Shown piece after piece: positions 17,440-25,824 of a DNA stretch of 64,000 nucleotides. Source of the DNA: Mangrovimicrobium sp033283265 (GTDB lineage: Bacteria > Pseudomonadota > Gammaproteobacteria > Pseudomonadales > Halieaceae). The position numbers were made by a program, and so were the translations under genes. Location of the stretch: NCBI GenBank assembly GCA_033283265.1, contig JAWMQN010000006.1, positions 62,001-126,000 on the forward strand, read 5' to 3'. Numbering within the stretch: the stretch's first letter is position 1; each line of letters begins with the position of its first letter. Below the pieces are notes generated by a model. That model had not been told where the DNA came from, searched no databases, and saw only the letters and a program-made list of their open reading frames with translations.

Positions 17440-18846
17440 ATGACGAAGACATTATTTGAAAAGCTCTGGTCCGACCACGAGGTCGCGCGCCTGGAGGACG
17501 GCGATTCGCTGGTCTATATCGACCGCGTATTCCTCCACGAGCGCACCGGCTCCGTGGCCCTTGAAAGCCTTTCCAGCGAGGGGCGGGTTATTCGCGCCCC
17601 CTCGCGTGTGTTCTGCAGCATGGACCATATCGTCGACACCCTGCCCGGGCGCGGCGACGAGACGCTGGTACCCAACGGCAAGAACTTCATCCAGTCCACC
17701 CGCCAGGCCTCCCGCCAGGCGGGCATCCGCCTGTTCGATGTCAACGACAGCGAGCAGGGCATCGTCCACGTGGTCTCGCCCGAGCTGGGTATCGTGCAGC
17801 CCGGTTGTACCCTGGTCTGCCCGGACAGCCACACCTGCTCCCAGGGCGCGCTGGGGGCGCTGGCCTGGGGCATCGGCTCGAGCCAGGCCGAGCACGCCAT
17901 GGCCACCAACACCCTGGTGGTAAAGAAGCCGCGCACCATGCGGGTGACCTTCAACGGCCAACTGCCGGCGCTGGTGTCGGCCAAGGACATGATCCTGCAC
18001 CTGATCGCGCGCTATACCACCGCGGGCGGCGCCGGCTACGCCATCGAGTTCGCCGGGGAAGCGGTATCCGCCCTGGACGTGGAGGCGCGGCTCACCCTGT
18101 GCAACATGGCCGTGGAGTTCTCCGCCTTTACCGCGCTGATCGCCCCCGACGAGAAGGTCATCGACTACCTGCGCGGCAGGACCTACGCCCCCGGCGGGGC
18201 CAACTGGGAGGCGGCCGCGGCCTACTGGCGCAGCCTGCACTCCGACGCGGACGCGAGCTTCGATCGCGAGATCGAGGTCGACTGCTCACAGCTGGCGCCC
18301 TTCGTCAGCTGGGGCACCAGCCCGCAACAGGCCTGCGAGGTGAGCGGCCAGGTGCCGGTTCCCGACGCCGGCCTGGAGGCCTCGGACAGCACCACCCTGC
18401 GCAAGGCTTTCGAATACATGGATGTGCAGCCCGGGCAGGCGCTGCGCGAGTTGGCCATCGACGGCGCGTTCATCGGCTCCTGCACCAACAGCCGCATCAG
18501 TGACCTGCGCGAGGCGGCGGCGATCCTGCGCGGGCGCCAGGTAGCGAGCGGTGTGCGGGCGATCTGTGTTCCCGGCTCCCAGGCGGTCAAGCGCGAGGCC
18601 GAGGCCGAGGGCCTCGACCAGGTGTTCACTGCCGCGGGCTTCGAATGGCGCGAGCCCGGCTGCTCGATGTGTTTCTACGCCGGCGGCGAGGGCTTCGGCG
18701 CCGGGCAGCGGGTGGTGAGCAGTACCAACCGCAACTTCGAGGGGCGGCAGGGCCCGGGGGTACGCTCCCACCTCGCCAGCCCGGCAACCGTGGCCGCGTC
18801 GGCACTGGCGGGGCGTCTCGCCGACCCGAGGGAGTACCTGCCGTGA
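17440..18846 (+). CDS. LeuC-like aconitase-superfamily hydratase, large subunit
   Basis: The 468-residue product has the length and start (MTKTLFEKLW) of 3-isopropylmalate dehydratase large subunits. The three [4Fe-4S] cysteines are present: VCPDSHTC, GSCTNSR and CSMC. The family hydrates and dehydrates branched hydroxy dicarboxylates. It is not in a leucine operon (no leuA or leuB) but in a catabolic run with a PEP-mutase/isocitrate-lyase-family enzyme. A catabolic substrate such as dimethylmaleate or citraconate is therefore more likely than isopropylmalate. A GTG at 17407 follows GGAGG closely and is an alternative start; ATG 17440 fits the family N-terminus. Its stop overlaps the small-subunit start as GTGA. 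Confidence 0.85.
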   Translation: MTKTLFEKLWSDHEVARLEDGDSLVYIDRVFLHERTGSVALESLSSEGRVIRAPSRVFCSMDHIVDTLPGRGDETLVPNGKNFIQSTRQASRQAGIRLFDVNDSEQGIVHVVSPELGIVQPGCTLVCPDSHTCSQGALGALAWGIGSSQAEHAMATNTLVVKKPRTMRVTFNGQLPALVSAKDMILHLIARYTTAGGAGYAIEFAGEAVSALDVEARLTLCNMAVEFSAFTALIAPDEKVIDYLRGRTYAPGGANWEAAAAYWRSLHSDADASFDREIEVDCSQLAPFVSWGTSPQQACEVSGQVPVPDAGLEASDSTTLRKAFEYMDVQPGQALRELAIDGAFIGSCTNSRISDLREAAAILRGRQVASGVRAICVPGSQAVKREAEAEGLDQVFTAAGFEWREPGCSMCFYAGGEGFGAGQRVVSSTNRNFEGRQGPGVRSHLASPATVAASALAGRLADPREYLP

Positions 18847-19466
18847 AGCAATTTACTGTCCACCGCGGCGTCGCCGCACCGCTGCTGCGGGTCAATGTCG
18901 ATACCGACGCGATCATCCCCTCGCGGGAAATGAAGCTGGTGTCGAAGCACGGCCTCGGCGAGGGCCTGTTTGCCGGCTGGCGCTATACCGCCCCGGGCGG
19001 GCGCGAGCCGGAGCCGCAGTTCGTCCTCAACCGGCCCGAGTACAGCGGCGCCAGCATTCTTCTTTCCGGGCGCAACTTCGGCTGCGGATCCTCGCGGGAA
19101 CACGCGGTGTGGGCGCTGGCCGAATACGGCATTCGCGCCATCGTCGCGCCGAGCTTCGGCGTGATCTTCCAGGGCAACTGCGAGCGCAACGGCATCCTGC
19201 CGGTGGTGCTGGAGGACGCTGCGGTGCAGGCTCTCGCCGCGGAAGTTGCGCCCGACCCGCAGCGCTGCCAGGTCGAGATCGACCTCCAGCAGCAGCGGGT
19301 GCTTTCCCCCGCTGGCCACAGCTACGGCTTCGACATCGCCTCCTCCAGCCGGCAGATGCTGCTGCAGGGGCTGGACCAGATCGGCAGCACGCTGCAGCGC
19401 CTGGACGAGATCGAAGCCTTCGAACGGGAACTGCGCCAGCGCCGGCCCTGGCTGTTCGAGTTGTAA
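18843..19466 (+). CDS. LeuD-like aconitase-superfamily hydratase, small subunit
   Basis: The 207-residue product begins at a GTG that overlaps the large-subunit stop (GTGA). It shows the LeuD pattern: PLLRVNVDTDAIIPSR near the N-terminus, LLSGRNFGCGSSREHAVWAL (the swivel-domain substrate loop), IVAPSFGVIFQGNCERNGILPV. The C-terminus is typical for the family. The overlapping start fixes the otherwise ambiguous reading frame and implies tight coupling, as expected for a heterodimer with the preceding gene. Specificity cannot be read; the operon argues for catabolic hydration rather than leucine synthesis. Confidence 0.88.
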   Translation: MKQFTVHRGVAAPLLRVNVDTDAIIPSREMKLVSKHGLGEGLFAGWRYTAPGGREPEPQFVLNRPEYSGASILLSGRNFGCGSSREHAVWALAEYGIRAIVAPSFGVIFQGNCERNGILPVVLEDAAVQALAAEVAPDPQRCQVEIDLQQQRVLSPAGHSYGFDIASSSRQMLLQGLDQIGSTLQRLDEIEAFERELRQRRPWLFEL

Positions 19467-19489
19467 CGAGCGCCGGGCGGAGACAGACC

Positions 19490-20641
19490 ATGCACAGTTT
19501 CGAGTTTGCCAGTGCGCCAAAGATCGTCTGCCGGCCCGGTGCCTGCGCCGATCTCCCGGCGCACTGCGCGGCGCTGGGAATCCGCCGCCCGCTGCTGGTC
19601 ACCGACGCGCCGCTGCTGGCCACCGGCCTGCTCGACCCGGTGCTCGCCGCACTGGCGGCGGCCGGCCTGGCGGCGGAGATTTTCTCCGGGGTGCAGCCCG
19701 ACCCGCCCGAGGCGGTGGTCACCGACTGCGCGCAGCGGGCGCGCTCCTGCGGGGTCGACGGGGTGATCGGCTTCGGCGGCGGCAGCAGCCTGGACGTGGC
19801 CAAGCTGATCGCCGTTCTGCTGTATTCCGGCGACGCGGTGAGCGACTATTTCGGCGTCGACCAGATCCGCGGCCGGCGCGCGCCGCTGGTGCTGGTGCCG
19901 ACCACCGCCGGTACCGGCTCCGAGGTCACCCCGATCTCCATCATCACCACCGGCGAGAGCACCAAGGCCGGCGTGGTGTCGGCGAAGCTGCTGCCGGACC
20001 TGGCCCTGCTCGACGCCGAGCTGACCCTCGGCCTGCCGCCGGCGGTCACCGCGGCGACCGGCGTCGATGCCATGGTGCACGCCATCGAGGCCTTCACCAG
20101 CGCACAGCGCAAGAACGCCTACTCCGACATGCTGGCGCGGGAGGCGCTGCGCCTGCTGTCGGCCAACCTGGTGGAAGTGGTGCGCAACGGCGGCAACCGC
20201 GAGGCGCGCTCGCACATGCTGCTGGGATCGATGCTGGCGGGACAGGCCTTTGCCAACGCCCCGGTGGCGGCGGTCCACGCGCTGGCCTACCCGCTGGGCG
20301 GCCACTACCACATCTCCCACGGCCTGAGTAATTCGCTGGTGCTGCCCCACGTGCTGCGCTTCAACGCGCCGCAGGCGGCGGCACGCTACGCCGAATTGCT
20401 GCCCTGCATCGGCGTTTCTCCCGGCGGAGATGTCGCGGCGGATTGCGCCGCCTTCATCGCCTGCATGGATGTGCTGATCGCCGAGGTGGGACTGCCGCTG
20501 CGCCTGCGCGAGCTTGGCGTCCCCGAGGCGGACCTGCCGCTGCTGGCCGCGGACGCCATGCAGCAGCAGCGCCTGCTGGTGAACAACCCCCGGCCTGTCA
20601 CCCTGGACGACGCCCTGTCCATCTACCGGCAGGCCTACTGA
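19490..20641 (+). CDS. Iron-containing alcohol dehydrogenase family protein
   Basis: The 383-residue enzyme has the group III dehydrogenase fold: NAD-binding GGGSSLDVAKLIA, TTAGTGSEVTP, and the metal ligands in TGVDAMVHAIEAFTS (Asp, His) and VHALAYPLGGHYHISHG (His, His). It should oxidise an alcohol or hydroxy acid, or reduce the carbonyl, with NAD(P) in the cytoplasm. ATG 19490 is preferred to longer upstream frames because it starts just before the conserved FEFASAPKIVCRPG segment and lies 23 bases after the LeuD-like stop. Substrates in this family range from propanediol to maleylacetate; the catabolic operon leaves several options. Confidence 0.85.
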   Translation: MHSFEFASAPKIVCRPGACADLPAHCAALGIRRPLLVTDAPLLATGLLDPVLAALAAAGLAAEIFSGVQPDPPEAVVTDCAQRARSCGVDGVIGFGGGSSLDVAKLIAVLLYSGDAVSDYFGVDQIRGRRAPLVLVPTTAGTGSEVTPISIITTGESTKAGVVSAKLLPDLALLDAELTLGLPPAVTAATGVDAMVHAIEAFTSAQRKNAYSDMLAREALRLLSANLVEVVRNGGNREARSHMLLGSMLAGQAFANAPVAAVHALAYPLGGHYHISHGLSNSLVLPHVLRFNAPQAAARYAELLPCIGVSPGGDVAADCAAFIACMDVLIAEVGLPLRLRELGVPEADLPLLAADAMQQQRLLVNNPRPVTLDDALSIYRQAY

Positions 20642-20698
20642 GGCGGGAGCGCGTCCCGCAGTGTAGAAATCGCTTTTTTTCGGAGAAATTTACCCAAC

Positions 20699-21565
20699 AT
20701 GGCAACATCCGTATTCAAGGACAAGCTCGCCGCCGGCGAGTTTGTTTTCGCCCCCGGCATCCAGGACATGATCACCGCGGTGATGGCCGACCGGGTCGGC
20801 TTCGAGGTGGTCTACGCCTCCGGTTACTGGTTGACCGCATCCGCCTACGGTCTGCCCGACGCCGGCATCGTCAGCTACACCCAGATGGTCGACCGGGTCG
20901 CCACCCTGGTGCGCACGACCAAAGCGGCGGTAGTGGCGGACGCCGACACCGGCTACGGCGGCCTGCTCAACGTGCACCACACGGTGAAGGGCTACCAGGA
21001 GGCCGGCGTCAGCGGCATCCAGCTGGAGGACCAGGAATTCCCGAAAAAATGCGGGCACACGCCGAACAAGCGGCTGGTTTCCTGCGAGGAGATGGTGGAG
21101 AAGATCCGCGTCGCGGTCGATGCGCGCACCGACCCCAACCTGCAGATCATCGCGCGCACCGACGCCCGCCAGTCCGAGGGCCTCAGCGGCGCCATCCGGC
21201 GCGCCCAGGCCTACCGCGAGGCCGGGGCCGACGTGACTTTCGTCGAGGCCCTGCACTCTGACGACGAGATGCGCACCGCCTGCGCCGAAGTCGAGGGCCC
21301 GGCGATGGCCAACATGTCCAACGGCGGCATGACCCCGATGCGCAACATCGAGGAGATGAAAGCGCTGGGTTACAGCTTCGCCATCGCGCCGTCCCTGACC
21401 AGCCTGGCCTCGGCCTGGGCGGTGGAGCACGCCCTGCGCGAGGCCCTGCGCCAGGGCGGCTCGCCCCAGCCCGAGGGCGTGCCGATGCTCGATTTCAAGG
21501 AATTCTGCTCGCTCATCGGCTTCGAGGAAGTCTGGGCCTTCGAGCGCAAGTGGGCGCGGGATTGA
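20699..21565 (+). CDS. Isocitrate lyase/PEP mutase family lyase
   Basis: The 288-residue protein is a TIM-barrel member of the PEPM/ICL family: Mg-binding DADTGYGG, catalytic loop EDQEFPKKCGH, and IARTDARQSEG. The KKCGH loop is the one used by 2-methylisocitrate, dimethylmalate and oxaloacetate-type lyases to cleave a C-C bond, usually releasing pyruvate or glyoxylate. It follows the LeuCD-like hydratase in the operon, as in the nicotinate-fermentation pair dimethylmaleate hydratase/dimethylmalate lyase. A hydrate-then-cleave route is therefore proposed. CGGAGA lies upstream of the ATG. Exact substrate is not decided. Confidence 0.85.
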   Translation: MATSVFKDKLAAGEFVFAPGIQDMITAVMADRVGFEVVYASGYWLTASAYGLPDAGIVSYTQMVDRVATLVRTTKAAVVADADTGYGGLLNVHHTVKGYQEAGVSGIQLEDQEFPKKCGHTPNKRLVSCEEMVEKIRVAVDARTDPNLQIIARTDARQSEGLSGAIRRAQAYREAGADVTFVEALHSDDEMRTACAEVEGPAMANMSNGGMTPMRNIEEMKALGYSFAIAPSLTSLASAWAVEHALREALRQGGSPQPEGVPMLDFKEFCSLIGFEEVWAFERKWARD

Positions 21566-21632
21566 AGCTGCCAGCCCAATTGGCAGCGGCAGGCAAAGTA
21601 CAGAACAGACTGGCTACAGTGGAGCTAACAGC

Positions 21633-22262
21633 ATGACAGAAAACGCAGCGGACAATTACGCCGGGGTCTACGGCAACCGGATCGGCTTCGGCCGCCGCCC
21701 GGCCCTGGTCCTGATCGACTTCGTCGAGGCCTACTTCGACCGCGACTGCGATCTCTACGCCGACGTCGAGGCGGAGCTTGCCTCGGCCATCCGCCTGGTC
21801 GAGGTGGCGCGCAGGCAGGGCATCCTGGTGGTCTACACCAAGGTCGAGTATCACCCCAGCGGTATCGATGGCGGCCGCTTTTTCCAGAAGGCGCTGCCGC
21901 TGCGCCACCTCGTCGCCGGCTCGCCGATGGGCGCCTGGGCCAAGGGCCTGGCACCCGCGGACAATGAACTGGTGGTGACCAAGCAGTATCCCAGCGCCTT
22001 CTTCGGCACCTCGCTGGCTGCCACGCTCACCGCCGCGGGCGTCGACAGTGTCATCCTCACCGGCCTCACCACCAGCGGCTGCATCCGCGCCAGCTGCGTG
22101 GACGCCTGTTCCCACGGTTTTATCCCCATCGTCGTCAGCGACGCCTGCGGTGACCGCCACCAGGCGCCCCACGAGGCCAATCTCTTCGACATGAACGCGA
22201 AGTACGCGGATGTGGTCTCGGAAGCCGAGGTGACCGAATACCTCGAGGGACTGGCGGGCTGA
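21633..22262 (+). CDS. Isochorismatase-fold cysteine hydrolase (N-carbamoylsarcosine/maleamate amidase type)
   Basis: The 209-residue protein carries the full cysteine-hydrolase triad: Asp in ALVLIDFVEAYFD, Lys in VVYTKVEYHP, and Cys in LTGLTTSGCIRASCVDACSHGF, followed by VVSDACGDR. The GLTTSGCIRAS form is typical of N-carbamoylsarcosine amidases and maleamate amidohydrolases rather than true isochorismatases. It probably hydrolyses an amide or carbamoyl group in the cytoplasm. Its place after the hydratase/lyase genes fits release of ammonia to give a dicarboxylate intermediate. Confidence 0.85.
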   Translation: MTENAADNYAGVYGNRIGFGRRPALVLIDFVEAYFDRDCDLYADVEAELASAIRLVEVARRQGILVVYTKVEYHPSGIDGGRFFQKALPLRHLVAGSPMGAWAKGLAPADNELVVTKQYPSAFFGTSLAATLTAAGVDSVILTGLTTSGCIRASCVDACSHGFIPIVVSDACGDRHQAPHEANLFDMNAKYADVVSEAEVTEYLEGLAG

Positions 22263-22305
22263 GGCAGGGCGCTGCCGGCAGGCGGCGCACAACAGGGGTA
22301 TCCGA

Positions 22306-23334
22306 ATGACCAGCAATCGACAGCTTTGCCTCAAGCGCAACATCCAGCAGGGCGAGGCGGTGAGTCTCGACCTTTTCGAAGTGCGCGAGGCCGCACTGCC
22401 GGAGCCCGCCGCGGGTGAGTTCCTGGTGAAAACCGCCGCGCTGGGATTTTCCCCGGCACAGCGCGCCTACCTGATGGGCGCCGAGAGCCGCTTCCACGAG
22501 CCCATCGATATCGGCGCGGTGATGCGCGGCCGCGGGGTAGGGCAGGTGATCGCCAGCCGCCACCCGGATTTTGCCGAGGGCGACGTGGTGGCCTGCTCCA
22601 CCGGCTGGCAGGACTATTCCCTCCAGAGTGGCGACCTCGGCAGCATGCTGGTGAAAACCCTGCAGCGGGTGAGTGAGCCCCAGGAGCCGCTCCACCTGCA
22701 CCTGGGCATCCTCGGCTCCTCGGGCTTCTCCGCCTACTTCGGTTTTCTCGATATCGGCCAGCCCCGCGCCGGCGACACGGTGGTGGTCTCCGCGGCCGCC
22801 GGCGGTGTCGGCTCCATCGTCTGCCAGATCGCCAGGATCAAGGGTTGCCGCGTGATCGGCATTGCCGGCGGCGCGGAGAAATGCGCCTGGCTGAAGACGG
22901 TGGTCGGGGTGGATGAGGCCATCGACTACAAGGCCGACGATCTCGACCAGAAGTTCCGCCAGTACTGCCCCCGGGGCATCGATGTCTACTTCGACAACGT
23001 CGGCGGCGATACCCTGGATATCGCCCTGAAAAATATCGCCCTGCGCGGCCGGGCGGTGATTTGCGGCATGATCTCCACCGAGTATCACGAGCCGCCGCTG
23101 CCGGGACCGCGCTACTACTACAACCTGATCTACCGGCGGGCGCGCATGCAGGGCTTTTTCGTCTGGGATTACCACCAGCAGTTCCCCGCTGCCGAGCGCG
23201 AGTTGATCGACTGGTACAAGGGTGGCGAGTTGCATTCGACGGCGGTGGTCTACGCGGGCCTGGCGAGTGCGCCGGCGGCGCTGCAGAGCCTGTTCTCAGG
23301 GGCGGATTGCGGCATCCGGGTGGTGACCGTCTAG
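22306..23334 (+). CDS. MDR superfamily NADP-dependent oxidoreductase (leukotriene B4 dehydrogenase/2-alkenal reductase-like)
   Basis: The 342-residue zinc-independent medium-chain reductase has the PTGR/CurA-type layout: an N-terminal segment QLCLKRNIQQGEAV, GVGQVIASRHPDFAEGDVV, the NADPH fold VVVSAAAGGVGSIVCQIARIKGCRVIGIAGG, and DVYFDNVGGDTLD. This group reduces activated C=C bonds of enones or enals. It is the last gene of the 17440-23334 operon and is followed by a strong terminator. A related reductase is encoded at 25825. Confidence 0.88.
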   Translation: MTSNRQLCLKRNIQQGEAVSLDLFEVREAALPEPAAGEFLVKTAALGFSPAQRAYLMGAESRFHEPIDIGAVMRGRGVGQVIASRHPDFAEGDVVACSTGWQDYSLQSGDLGSMLVKTLQRVSEPQEPLHLHLGILGSSGFSAYFGFLDIGQPRAGDTVVVSAAAGGVGSIVCQIARIKGCRVIGIAGGAEKCAWLKTVVGVDEAIDYKADDLDQKFRQYCPRGIDVYFDNVGGDTLDIALKNIALRGRAVICGMISTEYHEPPLPGPRYYYNLIYRRARMQGFFVWDYHQQFPAAERELIDWYKGGELHSTAVVYAGLASAPAALQSLFSGADCGIRVVTV

Positions 23335-23357
23335 CCGGCTGCCCGTGCCGCTTGCAA

Positions 23358-23383
23358 AGGGCGCCCCGGGGGCGCCCTTTTTT
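23358..23383. terminator. Rho-independent terminator between convergent units
   Basis: GGGCGCCCC and GGGGCGCCC form a near-continuous stem followed by six T, with AAA on the other flank. It separates the six-gene operon from the convergent gntR gene. Confidence 0.85.
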
Positions 23384-23432
23384 GTCGCCGCGGCGCGGCC
23401 GGGCGGCGGCCGCGGGCAATCCCCTGTGAGCT

Positions 23433-24206
23433 TCAGGCCTCGTCGATGGTCAGGTCCATCTGGTACTGGAAGTAATCGGGGTTGTAGCGCACGTGGAGGA
23501 AGTCCATCAACTGCTCGTTGGAGTCGTAGGAGCGCCGCACCATGCTCAGCAGGGGTACGCCCGGCTTGATGTTCAGGGCGCCGGCGATGTCCTCGCTGGC
23601 GGAGATGGCGGTCAGGGTCTGTTTCACGTGGGTGATGTTGATGCCCTGCTCGCGGAAGATTTCCAGCCGCGGTGTGGTTTCCAGCTTGCGGTTGGAGGGC
23701 TTTTTCTTCAGGCCCACCGTCCAGCTCTCGTAAAAACCGAAGGGTTCGCCATCGCGCGAGCGCACCCGCACGATGCGCAGCGCGGTATCGCCGGAGTCCA
23801 GCGACAGTTCGCCGCGAATCTCCGCCGGCGGCTGCAGCCGCGCCACCTCGATGACCCGCACCTCGGTCTGCCGGGCCATGCTCTCGATTTCCTGCAGCAT
23901 GCCCACCAGCGGCGCCTTTACCGGCCCCGGCGTGTACTTGAAGATGACGTGGGAACCCTTGCCCCGGCGCCGCTCGACCAGGTTCTCCGCGGCCAGTTCG
24001 TCCATCGCCCGCTTGGCGGTAATCCGCGAGACACCGAAGGCGTCGGAGAGCTGCTGCTCGGTGGGCATCAGCGTGCCGTTGGGCAGCGTGCCGTTGAGAA
24101 TCAGGTTTTTCAGCAGGCTGTAGAGTTGATAGTAGAGTGGGGAATGGCTGTCCGGATCCAGAGTCTTCCGTTGCTGTGGACTGATCAATACATCGATGGA
24201 GCTCAT
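23433..24206 (-). CDS. GntR family transcriptional regulator, HutC/UTRA subfamily
   Basis: The 257-residue regulator has an N-terminal winged helix (SPLYYQLYSLLKNLI, MPTEQQLSDAFGVSRITAKRAMDELAAENLVERRRGKGSHV, about 22-86) and a C-terminal UTRA ligand domain (about 95-250, with IVRVRSRDGEPFGFYESW and VPLLSMVRRSYD). HutC-type members are usually repressors released by a small pathway intermediate. It is divergent from the MFS carrier, and the gap between them carries two copies of the TAATG...CATTA palindrome. Autoregulation is thus likely, and this protein is the best candidate for the window-wide operator. The effector is unknown. Confidence 0.9.
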   Translation of the reverse strand: MSSIDVLISPQQRKTLDPDSHSPLYYQLYSLLKNLILNGTLPNGTLMPTEQQLSDAFGVSRITAKRAMDELAAENLVERRRGKGSHVIFKYTPGPVKAPLVGMLQEIESMARQTEVRVIEVARLQPPAEIRGELSLDSGDTALRIVRVRSRDGEPFGFYESWTVGLKKKPSNRKLETTPRLEIFREQGINITHVKQTLTAISASEDIAGALNIKPGVPLLSMVRRSYDSNEQLMDFLHVRYNPDYFQYQMDLTIDEA

Positions 24207-24240
24207 TACTATCGTTCTCGCTCTTGGGTTGTATAAGGGT

Positions 24241-24267
24241 ATAATGTTATAGCAAATAATACATTAA
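24241..24267 (+). promoter_or_regulatory. Operator palindrome, copy F (gntR promoter)
   Basis: ATAATGTTATA (24241-24251) is identical to the perfect copy. The right half, ATACATTAA, is an imperfect arm with the spacer one base longer. It lies about 35 bases upstream of the gntR start, as expected for autorepression. Confidence 0.6.
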
Positions 24268-24387
24268 GGCGATTTTTATGTTGCGATTTCCAGCCATGGA
24301 TTCGTGCGCATCAAATCCGCCAGGCGGATTCGACCGCAGCCGGGTCGGCCCGTCGCCATAATTGCCGTACATGGTTGTCTTATAGAA

Positions 24388-24404
24388 TTAATGATATTAC
24401 ATTA
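24388..24404 (+). promoter_or_regulatory. Short TAATG-N6-CATTA palindrome, copy G (MFS promoter)
   Basis: TAATG at 24389-24393 and CATTA at 24400-24404 form perfect five-base arms around ATATTA. It is a shorter-spaced relative of the 26-base operator, about 65 bases before the MFS start. Confidence 0.45.
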
Positions 24405-24469
24405 GGTCTAATGGACGGCTGGATATTTGTGTTCCCGTCGCCAGGCGCGGGAAAGCGGAGACTGTAGGA

Positions 24470-25702
24470 ATGAACAAGTATTACCCCTGGATAATCGCCG
24501 TACTGGCCTGTGTCGTGCTGCTGGTCAGCAACGGTATGAGTATTACCGGGCTCTCCGTGTACGACGAATCGATTCTCGACGAGTTTGGCTGGACCCGCGG
24601 CGAACTGAAGTTCCGCGACATGGTCACCTTTTCCACCAGTGCCCTGCTGGCGCCCTTCGGCGGCGTCTTCATCGACCGGCTCGGCGTGCGCCGCTGCATG
24701 TTGTTCGGCTGGCTGATACTCGGCGGCGCCTATTTCGCCTACAGCCAGATGGACTCGCTGACCACCCTCTACCTGGTGCACGCCGCCCTGGGCCTGGTGC
24801 TGGTGCTGTGCGGGCTCAACCCGGCGGTCATCCTGGTATCGAGCTGGTTCCAGGGCAAGCGCGGTGTCGCCATCGGCATCACCCTGGTCGGCACCAGCCT
24901 GGGCGGCATGGTGTTTCCCCAGTACGGGACCTTCATGGCCGAGTCCGCCGGCTGGCGCGAGGCGATGAACTGGGCGCTGGTCTTCCCGGCCTTCATGTTT
25001 GTGCTGGTCTTCCTGCTGGTGCGCGACCGACCGGCGCAACTGGGCATGCAGCCGGTGCAGGAGAACGCTGCCGCAGGCACCTCGAAGGGCATGGCCGTCG
25101 GCGCCGACATGGAATACCTGGACGCGCTGAAAACGCGCACTTTCTGGGCGCTGGCCATCACCGCGATGACGACTTTCTACACCGTGCTCGCGGTGCAGGC
25201 CCACCTGTTCCTGTACATGCGCGATCTGGATTTCGACGTCAAAACCGCGACCAACGCCATCTCCGCCTTCTTCGCCTGTGCGGTGATCGGCAAGTTCGTC
25301 TTCGGCCTGCTCTCGGACTACCTCGATTTCAAGAAGGTCTTCCTCGGCAACATCGTGGTGATGCTCGCCGGCGCCCTGTGCCTCGCCTACCTGCAGGGCG
25401 AAGTGATCTGGGCGGCGGTGGCGCTGTTCGGTCTCGGCTGGGGCGGCGTGTACACCACCCTGCAGCTGTCCGCGGTGAACTGTTTCGGGCTCAAGTCCGC
25501 CGGCAAGATCCTCGGTACCATCACCGTCCTCGACTGTTTTGGCGGCGGCCTGGGTATCTGGCTGACCGGGGTGCTGTACACCCGCTACGGCAGCTACGAT
25601 CTCGCCTTCCAGATTTTCGTCGTCCTGATCGCGATCGCCGCGATCGCGATTACCCAGGTGCGCCAGCCGGCGCCGCGCGCGCTGCAGCCGGCCGCCGCCT
25701 GA
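24470..25702 (+). CDS. MFS transporter (monocarboxylate/oxalate-formate antiporter-like)
   Basis: The 410-residue protein has about twelve membrane helices and major-facilitator signatures: GGVFIDRLGVRRCMLFGW between helices 2 and 3, and SSWFQGKRGVAIGITLVGTSLGG, the pattern of the monocarboxylate/oxalate-formate subgroup, plus KFVFGLLSDYLDFKKVF. It probably carries an organic acid across the inner membrane. It is divergent from the gntR gene across a gap with two operator-like sites, so the regulator most likely controls it. The start follows a GGAG-like stretch within GCGGAGACTGTAGGA. Confidence 0.88.
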   Translation: MNKYYPWIIAVLACVVLLVSNGMSITGLSVYDESILDEFGWTRGELKFRDMVTFSTSALLAPFGGVFIDRLGVRRCMLFGWLILGGAYFAYSQMDSLTTLYLVHAALGLVLVLCGLNPAVILVSSWFQGKRGVAIGITLVGTSLGGMVFPQYGTFMAESAGWREAMNWALVFPAFMFVLVFLLVRDRPAQLGMQPVQENAAAGTSKGMAVGADMEYLDALKTRTFWALAITAMTTFYTVLAVQAHLFLYMRDLDFDVKTATNAISAFFACAVIGKFVFGLLSDYLDFKKVFLGNIVVMLAGALCLAYLQGEVIWAAVALFGLGWGGVYTTLQLSAVNCFGLKSAGKILGTITVLDCFGGGLGIWLTGVLYTRYGSYDLAFQIFVVLIAIAAIAITQVRQPAPRALQPAAA

Positions 25703-25719
25703 GTCGCGGGCCCGCCGCC

Positions 25720-25737
25720 TGACTATTGTCATGGTCG
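25720..25737 (+). promoter_or_regulatory. TGAC-N4-GTCA motif, copy 1
   Basis: TGACTATTGTCATGGTCG contains the palindrome TGAC-TATT-GTCA and agrees at 16 of 18 bases with a segment at 37152. It lies 88 bases before the MDR reductase start, just after the MFS stop. Recurrence before a second gene suggests a separate operator. Confidence 0.45.
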
Positions 25738-25824
25738 CCGGCGGGCTCCGCTGCTAGCGTTGCCCACCTTGTCGAACCGGCGCCCGGCGCCGGGACTGTC
25801 TGTACACCCAGCTGGAATTTCCCC

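Noticed and set aside
17440..19466. Leucine biosynthesis leuCD
   Set aside because: No leuA or leuB adjoins, and the genes are followed by catabolic enzymes. The family is certain; the biosynthetic role is not supported.
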